Made by a program: the position numbers and the translations under genes. A stretch of DNA of 64,000 nucleotides from Thermoguttaceae bacterium (GTDB lineage Bacteria > Planctomycetota > Planctomycetia > Pirellulales > Thermoguttaceae): assembly GCA_017939795.1 (NCBI GenBank), contig JAGBAA010000079.1:1-64000 (forward strand), given 5' to 3'. The notes under the pieces were generated by a model. The model worked only from the letters and a program-made list of their open reading frames with translations, did not search any database and had not been told where the DNA came from. Below, piece after piece: positions 43,571-51,343 of this stretch. The number at the start of each line of letters is the position of its first letter. Within the stretch, counting starts at the first letter, position 1.

Positions 43571-43600
43571 AAAAAAAAGGTCCGCTTGAAAACGGACCTT
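43571..43600 (-). terminator. intrinsic terminator of the tRNA gene
   Basis: The stem pairs 43577-43584 with 43593-43600 and is followed on the minus strand by a run of eight T. It lies six bases past the tRNA 3' end. Confidence 0.9.
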
Positions 43601-43605
43601 GAAGA

Positions 43606-43680
43606 TAGCAGCGGTGGGACTTGAACCCACAACCTTCGGATTATGAATCCGACACTCTAGACCGGTTGAGCCACACTGCC
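43606..43680 (-). tRNA. tRNA with CAT anticodon (probably elongator Met)
   Basis: The cloverleaf folds cleanly: acceptor stem GGCAGTG with CGCTGCT (one G-U pair at the end), anticodon loop TTCATAA on a GGA/TCC-type stem, and T-arm GTGGGTTCAAGTCCCAC. The discriminator is A and no CCA is encoded. CAT can mean initiator Met, elongator Met or lysidine-modified Ile. The paired first base argues against initiator, and the body is closest to elongator Met, but Ile(CAT) cannot be excluded by eye. Confidence 0.9.
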
Positions 43681-43738
43681 AACATTTTGAAGAGAAACGT
43701 CTCTTGAACAGTTCCGTTTCACCCTCAGAACGCATAGA

Positions 43739-43766
43739 AGTATAGCACATTTCCGTTTTCTGTCAA
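43739..43766 (-). promoter_or_regulatory. sigma70-type promoter of the tRNA gene
   Basis: Minus-strand TTGACA (43766-43761), 16-bp spacer, TATACT (43744-43739), a near-consensus promoter about 60 bases before the tRNA. Confidence 0.75.
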
Positions 43767-44122
43767 GAGGGGGAGCGAGAAATTTTCATCTTTTTTCCAA
43801 GATCCGCAAACCTTAAACCTCCAGAAAGGCCAAATTCAATCATTTATTCTTAAAAAAAATTAAAATCAACAGAGAATACATTTTCAATTTTCCCAAAAAT
43901 TTGCATTGAAATTTGATTAGACGCAGTCTTTCCGCGAAAAACACGAACCTTCCGGAAACCTCGAGTCCATAAAATACCGCGAACTCCTTCCGCTGTCTTC
44001 GTGGTCCACATTTGAAGGGAAGAGGCCGCGATCCGCGTGCGGGCAGTCAGAGCGGAGTCTGTGCCGTACAGCTCACCAATTCACAAAATATTGCAAAATT
44101 TTAAAATTTTCTTCATTCGCTC
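43767..44122. other. intergenic region before the Fur/PerR-like gene
   Basis: About 350 bp, AT-rich, with a piece (about 43935-44010) reminiscent of degraded intergenic repeats (TCTTCGTGGTCC phrase). No gene or known RNA seen. Confidence 0.4.
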
Positions 44123-44150
44123 TTGACAAAAATACGATTTAGTATAAAAT
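44123..44150 (+). promoter_or_regulatory. strong promoter of the Fur/PerR-like gene with possible operator
   Basis: TTGACA (44123-44128), 16-bp spacer, TAAAAT (44145-44150). The AT-rich stretch just downstream contains two AATATCA elements (around 44148 and 44166) that could be an autoregulatory operator, but they do not form a clean Fur or PerR box. Confidence 0.65.
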
Positions 44151-44348
44151 ATCATTAGTTATTTAATATCAAACTGGCTGTTTCGACCCGCGGCACACGG
44201 TTTGATTGCCTGCATTTTCATGGAGCGCAGGGGAACCGTTTCCCTGCTTTCAAGGCGTTTCTCTTCCTCAGAGACGTTTTTGTCCCGGAGATCCATCTGT
44301 TCAGGGTCTGTTTTGGAAATGCGACATTTGACCAACGGAGGTTTTCCC

Positions 44349-44789
44349 ATGCCGAAAAGTGACCCCCATTTTCAGTCGTTTCGTAAACTTTGCGCCCAGT
44401 ATGGTCTGGCGGCAACGATCCAGCGGTTTATCGTCTACCAGACGCTGGCTGAGATGAAAAATCATCCGACGGCGGACATGATCTACGAGCGTCTTCATCC
44501 GGAACATCAGACGGTCTCCCGCATGAGCGTTTACCGGATCCTCGATACCTTCTCGCGCCACAGGATCATTCGGCGTCTGAATCATCCCGGTTCGGTAACG
44601 CACTACGATGCGTTCATGGAACCGCACCACCATCTGATCTGTGTTCAGTGCGGTGAAGTATGGGACATCAGCCGGATGGAAGGCGAGAATTTCCACATTC
44701 CGACAGGCAATATTCCGGATGGTTTCCAGGTGCTGGATCTGACGGTCGATTTTCAGGGCATCTGCCCGAACTGCCTGGCGGAAAGCTGA
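44349..44789 (+). CDS. Fur/PerR-family transcriptional regulator
   Basis: I start at ATG 44349, with GGAGG seven bases upstream, giving 146 residues. The N-terminal winged helix (~15-85, HPTADMIYERL and SRMSVYRILDTF) binds DNA. The metal region has HYDAFMEPHHHLICVQCGEVWD and a second pair CPNC near the end, so the structural Cys4 zinc site is intact. The HPTA and MSVYR forms are more like PerR than Fur. A peroxide-stress role would suit the rubrerythrin gene 2.4 kb downstream, but no binding sites were identified. The frame upstream of 44349 is the leader. Confidence 0.87.
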   Translation: MPKSDPHFQSFRKLCAQYGLAATIQRFIVYQTLAEMKNHPTADMIYERLHPEHQTVSRMSVYRILDTFSRHRIIRRLNHPGSVTHYDAFMEPHHHLICVQCGEVWDISRMEGENFHIPTGNIPDGFQVLDLTVDFQGICPNCLAES

Positions 44790-44798
44790 TCCCCGGTT

Positions 44799-44860
44799 CC
44801 TGAACTGTCTGGCGGAAAGCGGACTTAAGGCTCTCCGCCAGTTTCAGGATTTCCCTTTTT
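44799..44860 (+). terminator. terminator built on a copy of the regulator's 3' end
   Basis: The last 21 coding bases (44768-44788) recur at 44802-44822 with 19 matches. This copy forms the left arm of a hairpin: CCTGAA (44799-44804) and CTGGCGGA (44809-44816) pair with TCCGCCAG (44834-44841) and TTCAGG (44843-44848), followed by a T-rich run. Confidence 0.75.
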
Positions 44861-44889
44861 CCCCACCTTCAAATTTCAGGAGTAAGATA

Positions 44890-45747
44890 ATGAGAAAACG
44901 CACTTGGATGTTCACGCTTCTTTTTTCCGGGCTTCTCTTTACGGCGGCGGAGCTGAATGCGGCAGAAAAAGCCGACGATCTCGCGAAAAACGGCGAGATC
45001 CCGCAGACGGTCCGGACACACGACGGCAAAACGCTCCGTCTGGTCTGGAATGATGAATTTGACGGCGAAGGTCTTCCGAACCCGAAAAAATGGGGCTATG
45101 AGCACGGTTTCATCCGGAATCATGAAGCGCAGTTCTACACTCGGGAACGCGAAAAAAACGTCTTCCAGAAAGATGGCGTCCTGACGATCCGGAGTTTCCG
45201 TGAATCCTACGAAGAGAACGGGCAAAAGGCGGACTACACGTCGGGAAGCATCACGACGGAAGGACGCGCTGGCTGGAAATACGGTCGGATCGAGGTTTCC
45301 GCCAAACTTCCGAAAGGACGCGGAGCCTGGCCGGCGATCTGGATGCTCGGGACGAATATTCGCGAGATCGGCTGGCCAAAGTGCGGAGAGATCGACATCA
45401 TGGAGTACGTGGGTTTTAATCCGACGCAGATCCACGCGACTATCCACGCTCCGTACGAGGGAAAGCACACGTCGAAAGGATCGCACATCCGTCTGGAAGG
45501 CGTGGAAGACCGATTCGCAGTTTACGCGCTGGAGTGGTCGGAGGACAAGATGGACTTTTTCGTTGACGGCCAGCTGTACTTCACGTTCAAACGCGGCGAC
45601 CGACCGGTCGATCCGTGGCCGTTCGACAAACCGCATTACCTGATCCTGAACACGGCGATCGGCGGAGCATGGGGCGGGGCACGCGGCATTGACGACTCCA
45701 TCTTTCCGTGCGATTTCGTCATTGATTATGTCCGCGTCTACCAGTAG
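44890..45747 (+). CDS. secreted GH16 endo-beta-glucanase (laminarinase-like)
   Basis: A 285-residue glycoside hydrolase with a signal peptide (1-25). The catalytic motif GEIDIMEYVG gives nucleophile Glu167, Asp169 and acid/base Glu172. WNDEFDGEGLPNPKKW, YTSGSITTEGRAGWKYGRIEVSAKLP and GAWPAIWMLG are typical of bacterial beta-1,3- or beta-1,3(4)-glucanases of family 16. The mature enzyme is a single catalytic domain with no carbohydrate-binding module. AGGAG precedes the start. Substrate specificity (laminarin or mixed-linkage glucan) is inferred only from the family. Confidence 0.92.
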   Translation: MRKRTWMFTLLFSGLLFTAAELNAAEKADDLAKNGEIPQTVRTHDGKTLRLVWNDEFDGEGLPNPKKWGYEHGFIRNHEAQFYTREREKNVFQKDGVLTIRSFRESYEENGQKADYTSGSITTEGRAGWKYGRIEVSAKLPKGRGAWPAIWMLGTNIREIGWPKCGEIDIMEYVGFNPTQIHATIHAPYEGKHTSKGSHIRLEGVEDRFAVYALEWSEDKMDFFVDGQLYFTFKRGDRPVDPWPFDKPHYLILNTAIGGAWGGARGIDDSIFPCDFVIDYVRVYQ

Positions 45748-45769
45748 ATCCCGCAAAAAAATCAAAAAC

Positions 45770-46041
45770 ACAAGAACATCCAAAAGTTTTTGAAGAGGGA
45801 GTCCATAGGGAAAAACGATTTCCAAAAAGTTCCTCCCTCACGAGCGTCCATGACATAACGGGCAGCCAGACGGCTTTCGAAGAGTGACGCCGCGCGTGGG
45901 ACCGCTAACATCAACGCGATACGCCGACCAAAAGAAGCGAAGAGTGCCGCCGTGTGTGGGACCGCTAACATCAACGCGATACGCCGACAAAAAGAAGCGA
46001 AGAGTGCCGCCGCGCGTGGGACCGCTTGCGCCAAAAATCTC
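45770..46041 (-). repeat. dispersed 3'-end repeat, copy C (expanded)
   Basis: Read on the minus strand it has the head (GAGATTTTTGGCGCAAGCGG), the stem-loop 1 region, the GAGGGAGGAAC arm and the AAACTTTT tail. Stem 2 has decayed on its 3' side. It lies just past the GH16 stop. It is lengthened by a 60-bp tandem duplication. Confidence 0.75.
45879..46025. repeat. 60-bp tandem duplication inside repeat copy C
   Basis: Two full 60-bp units plus a third partial one with only a few mismatches. Each begins CGAAGAGTG and includes GTGGGACCGCTAACATCAACG. Part of the unit is repeat sequence and part is foreign to the other copies. Confidence 0.85.
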
Positions 46042-46049
46042 GCTTTTTG

Positions 46050-46204
46050 TGTTTTTCGTGTCCAGACACGCACCTGGACTTCCCGTGTTTTTCGTGTCCA
46101 GTCACGCACTTGGACTTCCCGTGTTTTTCGTGTCCGGTCACGCACCTGGACTTCCCGTGTTTTTCGTGTCCAGTCACGCACCTGGACTTCCCGTGTTTTT
46201 CGTG
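46050..46204. repeat. 36-bp tandem repeat, four copies, each a hairpin
   Basis: Units start at 46050, 46086, 46122 and 46158, with 11 bases of a fifth. Each contains GTCCAG...CTGGAC as a small stem. There are no spacers, so it is not a CRISPR array. It follows directly on repeat copy C. Confidence 0.9.
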
Positions 46205-46404
46205 CGCACTCCGTGCTTCACTCGCATTTTGGCGGAGAATACCGCAACGCGGACCTCCCAATTCCAGATCAAAATTTTAAGAAACTCCGGGACTCCAAAC
46301 TCCCCGACCAGGGCTTCCGGAAACGGTGAGTCTCTGGTTTCTGGAGTCCCGGTTTCTTTCCATATTCCCAAGATCCATCACGAAATCCTGAAAAGAGGTT
46401 TTTT

Positions 46405-47112
46405 ATGAAAAAAACGGCAAATCATTCCATCCTGTATCTTTTGAGCTTTTTCCTGACGGCGTTCGTTTCGTCCGGGACCGTTTGGGGAGAAGGCCCGCTT
46501 TACCTTCAGTTCCAGCCGAAGGAGACCTCCCGAGTCCGCGAAAATACGGAATGGAGCAATTTTCGCGCCAATTCAGCGACCAATGAGGATCTTCCGCGCG
46601 TGCTTCTCATAGGTGACTCGATCGTCGCGGGGTACCAGGGGAACGTGACGCAGAAACTTCGCGGAAAGATGAACGTCTCGTTCTGGGCATCGTCCAAGTG
46701 CGTGACGGACTCACAGTATTTCCAGGAGCTGGATCTCGTTCTGAGTGCCGACAAATACGACGTCATTTCGTTCAATAACGGGCTTCATTCCCTCACGACG
46801 GATCGGAAAGAATGGGAGTTCGCCTACACTCAGGCGGTAAAATTCATTCGTGCGAAATGTCCGGACGCCCGGCTTTACCTCACGACCTCCACGCCGCTGA
46901 AAGATCCGAAGATGACCGCGCAGGCGCAGGAGCTCAACGCCATGGTCTGGAAGACTGCCGAGGCGGAGAAACTGCCGGTGATCGATCTTTTCTCGCTGAT
47001 GGATCCGCTGGATCGGAATCAGTACTGGAGCGACACGTACCATTACCGCGCACCGGGCATTGAACTGGAAGCCGCAAAAATTGCCGAAACGGTCGCTCCC
47101 GCAGAAAAATAG
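46405..47112 (+). CDS. secreted SGNH/GDSL hydrolase
   Basis: A 235-residue protein with a signal peptide (1-28). LLIGDSIVAGY gives the block I nucleophile Ser72, FNNGLHS matches block III and SDTYHY holds the C-terminal Asp-x-x-His pair. Members act as esterases or deacetylases on polysaccharides and lipids. With GH16 upstream and a PL11 enzyme elsewhere in the window, polysaccharide deacetylation is plausible. AGAGG six bases before the ATG supports the start. No substrate can be assigned. Confidence 0.85.
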   Translation: MKKTANHSILYLLSFFLTAFVSSGTVWGEGPLYLQFQPKETSRVRENTEWSNFRANSATNEDLPRVLLIGDSIVAGYQGNVTQKLRGKMNVSFWASSKCVTDSQYFQELDLVLSADKYDVISFNNGLHSLTTDRKEWEFAYTQAVKFIRAKCPDARLYLTTSTPLKDPKMTAQAQELNAMVWKTAEAEKLPVIDLFSLMDPLDRNQYWSDTYHYRAPGIELEAAKIAETVAPAEK

Positions 47113-47145
47113 ATCTGGAATTTAAAAAAATCAGCAGGAAGGGAC

Positions 47146-47174
47146 TTGACTTTCCTTTCTCAAAATGGTACAAT
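47146..47174 (+). promoter_or_regulatory. sigma70-type promoter for rubrerythrin
   Basis: TTGACT (47146-47151), 17-bp spacer, TACAAT (47169-47174) preceded by GG. I see no clear PerR-type operator overlapping it. Confidence 0.65.
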
Positions 47175-47228
47175 AAAAGAACTTCAACCCAAATCCAATG
47201 AAAGAGATCCGGAACAGGAGAGAAAAAA

Positions 47229-47762
47229 ATGGAACTCAAAGGAAGCAAAACGGAAGCGAATCTGCAGTACGCATTCGCAGGTGAATCGATGGCCCGCAAC
47301 AAGTATACTTACTTTGCGAGTGCCGCGCGTAAGGAAGGCTACCAGCAGATCGCTGCGATTTTCGAAGAGACTGCCGGAAATGAAAAAGAGCACGCGAAGC
47401 TCTGGTTCAAGGCCCTCGGCGGGATCGGCACGACGCTGGAAAATCTTCTTGCTGCCGCTGCCGGCGAAAATGAAGAGTGGACCGACATGTACCGCCGTTT
47501 TGCGGAAGATGCCGAAGCGGAAGGCTTCACGCAGCTTGCGTACCAGTTCCGTGCCGTCGCTGCGATCGAAAAGACGCACGAAGAACGCTACCGCAAACTC
47601 GCAGCCAACATTGAAAACGGCGAAGTTTTCGAGCGCGTCGGCGAGAACAAATGGTTCTGCCGTAATTGCGGCCACATTCACTACGGAGAAAAAGCTCCGC
47701 TGGTCTGCCCGGTCTGCGCGCATCCGCAGGCTTTCTTTGAAGTGAAGGCCGAAAACTATTGA
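47229..47762 (+). CDS. rubrerythrin
   Basis: Cytoplasmic non-haem diiron peroxidase that reduces H2O2 in anaerobes or microaerophiles. The 177-residue protein has the ferritin-like domain with [18 protein letters not shown] (ligand Glu), the [17 protein letters not shown] helix and a second diiron helix pair ([12 protein letters not shown]). A C-terminal rubredoxin-like domain supplies [10 protein letters not shown] and CPVCAHP. All iron ligands look intact. It indicates life with low or fluctuating oxygen. AGGAG precedes the ATG. The gene stands alone and ends next to repeat copy D. Confidence 0.95.
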   Translation: MELKGSKTEANLQYAFAGESMARNKYTYFASAARKEGYQQIAAIFEETAGNEKEHAKLWFKALGGIGTTLENLLAAAAGENEEWTDMYRRFAEDAEAEGFTQLAYQFRAVAAIEKTHEERYRKLAANIENGEVFERVGENKWFCRNCGHIHYGEKAPLVCPVCAHPQAFFEVKAENY

Positions 47763-47864
47763 TCCGAGCGGATCTGAATAGATTCAGGCAGAAGGTCCGG
47801 ACACGCAATTCACGGAATGTACGTAAAGAAGGAGACTCAAAACCCCCTCTCTGCGTCCCCTCTG

Positions 47865-48060
47865 TGCTCTCAGTGGTCGAGATTTTCGGCTAAAGGTCCC
47901 ACGTGCGGCGGCACACGGCGAGAGCCGCCGCGCTGCTCACGATAAGGCGACGCTCGTGAGAGGGAAACACTCTGAAAATCGTTTCCCTCTCAGACTCTCA
48001 CTTAAAAACTTTTTGATGTTTTGTGTCTTTTGATTTTTTGTGCTTTTCGTATTCCCCTTC
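47865..48060 (+). repeat. dispersed 3'-end repeat, copy D (variant stems)
   Basis: The head CAGTGGTCGAG is at 47871. Stem-loop 2 pairs 47958-47968 with 47981-47991, with the same 11-bp stem and 12-nt loop as copies A and B but three changed base pairs, all compensated. A second, partial head (CTCTGTGCTTTCATTAGTTGAG) follows at about 48075-48120. It lies between the convergent rubrerythrin and SDR genes. Confidence 0.85.
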
Positions 48061-48122
48061 GGTGTGTTTCTGCGCTCCCTCTGTGCTTTCATTAGTTGAG
48101 ATCTTCGCCTGAAAGTCCCGCT

Positions 48123-49106
48123 CTAAAATTTCCCATCCGGCGTATGCAGGACCTTTTCGCCGACGGCTTCGATCAAACGGCACATTTTCGCGGAGGAAAA
48201 ATTCATGTCGTAGATGATCGTGTCGAGCGAGTAGTCGGTCGGATCGAAAAGCGGTCGGTAACGGTTCAGGAGCGTGGAGAGTCCTGAGGAGAGTTTCGCA
48301 AACGGACGCATCGTCCAGACGGGAAGCGTCAGCTCGCGGTACGGTTTTTCAGGAAGGAATTCGTCGTGGACCATGCGGTAAAATCCGGACCATGACGTGA
48401 CTTCCGGGTCCAGCACATGAACGGCTCCGCCCGCCATTTCGGGAAGGACAGCCGCCGCATGAAGCGACGCGGAAATATTCTGCACATGCGCCAATGCACA
48501 TCGATTCTGGCCGTGCCATTTGCCGAAATGGATCGCCCAGGGAAGAGATTTGAGGAATCCCGCCACACGCGGCGTGATCTGCGTGTCGCCGTTTCCCCAC
48601 GCAATGAAAGGCCGCACGAACGCGAAACGGTCTTTCGGCAGATGCGTCTCGAGCCATTCCTCGGCAAAGATCTTGAATCGCGGATAGTAGTTTCGCACGA
48701 ACGGTACGCGAACGGCCTCTTCCTCCGTTTCACCGTGAAAGTCGCGCAGTCCGTAAACGTCGGAGGTCGAGAGGTAAACGAAACGCTCCACGCCGTGCTT
48801 CATCGAAAGCCGCGCAAGATGCTTGACCGCCTCAAGATTGGGGACCCGGAAAAGCTCCTTGCGTCCAACGTCGCTGGCACGTGCCGCGATGTGGATGACG
48901 TAATCGTACGTCTGGCCGTCAAAAAGCCGGTCGAGCGACTCAAAATCGCGGAGGTCGGCACGGATCGACGGCACGCCGAGCCGGGAAAAACGCTCTTCCA
49001 CGTTCCTGCGGATCATGCCGGTGACGTGAAATCCGCGGCTCACGAAGTATTCGGCAGCGTTGGAGCCAATGTATCCGCCTGCGCCGGTAATGAGGACTTT
49101 TTTCAT
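48123..49106 (-). CDS. extended-SDR NAD(P)-dependent epimerase/dehydratase
   Basis: A 327-residue Rossmann enzyme. GAGGYIGSN (8-16) binds the dinucleotide, LSTSDVYG carries the catalytic Ser/Thr and NYYPRFKIFAEE contains the YxxxK pair. Such enzymes modify nucleotide sugars, sterols or lipid-linked intermediates. The substrate half resembles sterol-dehydrogenase-like and UDP-sugar epimerase-like members equally. It is the last gene of the minus-strand run that begins with a UbiA prenyltransferase at 53.9 kb, 110 bp after the ThiL-like gene, which would put it in a prenyl-lipid pathway. GGAGAG before the ATG fits. Confidence 0.82.
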   Translation of the reverse strand: MKKVLITGAGGYIGSNAAEYFVSRGFHVTGMIRRNVEERFSRLGVPSIRADLRDFESLDRLFDGQTYDYVIHIAARASDVGRKELFRVPNLEAVKHLARLSMKHGVERFVYLSTSDVYGLRDFHGETEEEAVRVPFVRNYYPRFKIFAEEWLETHLPKDRFAFVRPFIAWGNGDTQITPRVAGFLKSLPWAIHFGKWHGQNRCALAHVQNISASLHAAAVLPEMAGGAVHVLDPEVTSWSGFYRMVHDEFLPEKPYRELTLPVWTMRPFAKLSSGLSTLLNRYRPLFDPTDYSLDTIIYDMNFSSAKMCRLIEAVGEKVLHTPDGKF

Positions 49107-49216
49107 GGGTGCTCTCCGTATTTTTGAGGAAAAGGAAACCGGATCCGTTCAGGATCTTTTGAAAATTCAGGACAAAAAAGACCAGGGAAAGGACTAAAAG
49201 ATGGAAATGCGTGTTT

Positions 49217-50215
49217 TCAGTCACGCGAAAGCGTTTCTGTCGGGCAAAATGTTTCCTGAAAGTACGCCTGCGTGACGGCGAAGTACTCTTCCTGCCGGAC
49301 GGACCGGTAATCCGGAGGCGCGGTGCGCATCCTCCCGGCCGGCTTGCCGTTTCGGGTAAATCGAACGCCGATCTCCGCAGTTTGGCCGGCATTTCCAGCA
49401 GCCTGGATGCGGTCTCCGGGAAAATCGCCGAACCCCACGACGCGTGCATCTTTCGGAAGCGGAACGTTTTCCGGAAGTGCAAAGACGAACTCGTACTCAC
49501 CGACGCCGCCGATGAGCTGAAATTCCTGCGGGATCTGCGGCAGATCGACGGCGAATGGGATCTTCTCCAGTTCCACGGTCAGCGAAAGCTCCGGGTTGAC
49601 TCGCCGGAGATTTTCCAGAGCATCGAGAAATCCGCCGCTCGTGTCGGACGCCATCAAGGCCTGGAGAGGAACGGGTTCACGCCATTCAAATTCCGGCTGA
49701 GGCCCTCCCAGAAATGCGGCTGCGTTGGCGTCTCCGAGCGTTCCCGTGACGCAGAGCCGAAACGGTTCACGATTCCGCGCTTTCCGCATGACCGGGAGTT
49801 CCGAAGACCAGCCAAAGACCGTTCCGGTCCAGTGCCAGTTTGCCGAACTCCCGAGATCGCCTCCGAGGAGCGAAACGCCGAAATGTGCGAGCGTTGACTC
49901 GATCCCGCGCGAAACATCGGAGAGCCACTCAGGATCCCGTCCTGCCTCCAATCCCCACGATGAAAGGAGAAACCGCGGAGAGATACCGCAGACCAGCGTG
50001 TCTGCAAGCACGCTCCACGCCATGTTTCGCCCGATCCGTTCCGGCGGAGTTTGCGAGAAAAAATCCTCACGCTCCGAGAAACTGTCCGTCGAAAAAAGCA
50101 GGAAATGGTCCAGCACCTCCACGATCTCGGCGTCGGACTCCCACGAAGCATTCACCTGCCGGGGACTTCGGGAGTGGATCCCGGAAAAAAGGGAAACGAG
50201 CTGATCTTCGGTCAT
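49217..50215 (-). CDS. ThiL/AIR-synthase-like protein
   Basis: I start at ATG 50215, with AAGGAGG upstream, giving 332 residues; the 66 upstream codons merely translate a 15-bp minisatellite. The layout follows thiamine-monophosphate kinase and PurM-type enzymes: a Val/Ala-rich AWSVLADTLVCGISPRF (the metal-binding DMxVxDL site is altered), GGDLGSS, GTLGDANAAAFLG, SDTSGGFLDAL in place of ISDGL, and GGVGEYEFVFAL in place of GGEDYEL. Several acidic ligands are changed, so true thiamine-phosphate kinase activity is doubtful. It probably phosphorylates another small molecule made by this cluster. Confidence 0.65.
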   Translation of the reverse strand: MTEDQLVSLFSGIHSRSPRQVNASWESDAEIVEVLDHFLLFSTDSFSEREDFFSQTPPERIGRNMAWSVLADTLVCGISPRFLLSSWGLEAGRDPEWLSDVSRGIESTLAHFGVSLLGGDLGSSANWHWTGTVFGWSSELPVMRKARNREPFRLCVTGTLGDANAAAFLGGPQPEFEWREPVPLQALMASDTSGGFLDALENLRRVNPELSLTVELEKIPFAVDLPQIPQEFQLIGGVGEYEFVFALPENVPLPKDARVVGFGDFPGDRIQAAGNAGQTAEIGVRFTRNGKPAGRMRTAPPDYRSVRQEEYFAVTQAYFQETFCPTETLSRD

Positions 50216-50286
50216 GGACTCCTCCTTGGACTGATGGGGTAAATGGCGGACAGTGATCCTGGGAAACACATGATCCTGGGGATGCA

Positions 50287-50395
50287 TGGATCCAGGAAAC
50301 ACATGGTTCGGAAACACATGGTTCGGGAAAACATGGTTCGGGAAAACATGGTTCGGGAAAACATGGTTCGGGAAAACATGGTTCGGGAAAACATA
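50287..50395. repeat. 15-bp minisatellite upstream of the ThiL-like gene
   Basis: Six to seven head-to-tail units of GGTTCGGGAAAACAT and close variants, between the lipid-kinase gene and the ThiL-like gene. Units near 50350 are identical, so the copy number is probably variable between strains. Confidence 0.85.
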
Positions 50396-50413
50396 CACGG
50401 CGGCGGTCGGCAT

Positions 50414-51343
50414 TCAGGATCTTCGGACGATGAGGTCCAATTTTCGCGGAGCGAGGGCGATTTTGACGGGCAGAAAGCCGTGGGCATCGCCATCATATTC
50501 AACGGGCGTTTCCTGCAGAGACTCGATCGTGAGCGGCTCGGTCAGGATGCGGATCTCTCCGACCCGTTCTCCGCGATAGATCCTGGGAATGAGCTGAAGC
50601 CAGCCCAGAAATGAAAGTCCGCGCAGGACGCAGAGCGCAAAACGTCCGTCAGCCGGGGTGAGGTCCGCGTCGATTCGGATCCCGCTCGCGATGAACGGCA
50701 TTTTCGTCACGAGCAGATGATTGCAGTCAGCCCATTTTTCGCCGTTCAGAAAAAACGTGAATCGCCGATTCCTCCAGAGGCTCCGAATGAGTGCCAGGAG
50801 CGTCCCCGCCAGATCTCCGACCCACGGACGCAGCCGGTTGGCGGTCTCAGCGACTTCCGCTCCCATTCCCGGATTGCATGAGCAGCAGAAGTACTCTTTT
50901 GGGCCGTCAGGACGTTCCAGCTCCATGACGTCGATCGGCTGAACGCAGTTTTGCGCAAGGACCCGGACCGCCTCAGAGATCTGAAGCGGAATGCCGTGAA
51001 ACTGGCAAAAATCGGGACTCGTTCCTGTGTACACGATGCCGAGCCGAAGCGCAGGATCCGGATTTTTCATCAGACCATGGACCACCGTGTTGATGGTCCC
51101 GTCTCCGCCGGACGCGACGACGGCATCGAAACCCGACTCACTGCCGTACGTTTCGCCGGCCCCCGCTGTTCTTGATCGGACCAGACTGACCTTCCGAATG
51201 ACCTCTTCTGCGGAGGTCCAGAGAAGCGTCTCCCACTCGATCCCGGCGTTTCGCAGCTCGGTGAAGATCTCCTCCCAGCGTTTTTTTGCCTTTCCTCCGC
51301 GGGAAAGCGGGTTGAGGACCAAAAGTATTTTCATTTTCTTCAT
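50414..51343 (-). CDS. diacylglycerol-kinase-family lipid kinase
   Basis: I start at ATG 51343, whose bases overlap the TGA of the radical SAM gene (ATGA), giving 309 residues. NPLSRGGKAKKRW binds nucleotide and VVASGGDGTINTVVHGL is the hallmark GGDGT motif of DagK/LCB5/YegS kinases, which phosphorylate lipid alcohols at the membrane face. TGTSPDFCQFHGIPL is the next block, equivalent to the GTGNDFA element. It is cotranscribed with UbiA and the radical SAM gene. The natural substrate may be the prenylated product of that pathway. The C-terminal beta-sandwich is present. Confidence 0.85.
   Translation of the reverse strand: MKKMKILLVLNPLSRGGKAKKRWEEIFTELRNAGIEWETLLWTSAEEVIRKVSLVRSRTAGAGETYGSESGFDAVVASGGDGTINTVVHGLMKNPDPALRLGIVYTGTSPDFCQFHGIPLQISEAVRVLAQNCVQPIDVMELERPDGPKEYFCCSCNPGMGAEVAETANRLRPWVGDLAGTLLALIRSLWRNRRFTFFLNGEKWADCNHLLVTKMPFIASGIRIDADLTPADGRFALCVLRGLSFLGWLQLIPRIYRGERVGEIRILTEPLTIESLQETPVEYDGDAHGFLPVKIALAPRKLDLIVRRS

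Noticed and set aside
46050-46204. CRISPR array
   Set aside because: The 36-bp units are contiguous with no variable spacers, and no cas gene is nearby.
50216-50413. N-terminal extension of the ThiL-like protein (FPNHV repeats)
   Set aside because: It translates a 15-bp minisatellite; a strong ribosome site precedes the internal ATG at 50215.
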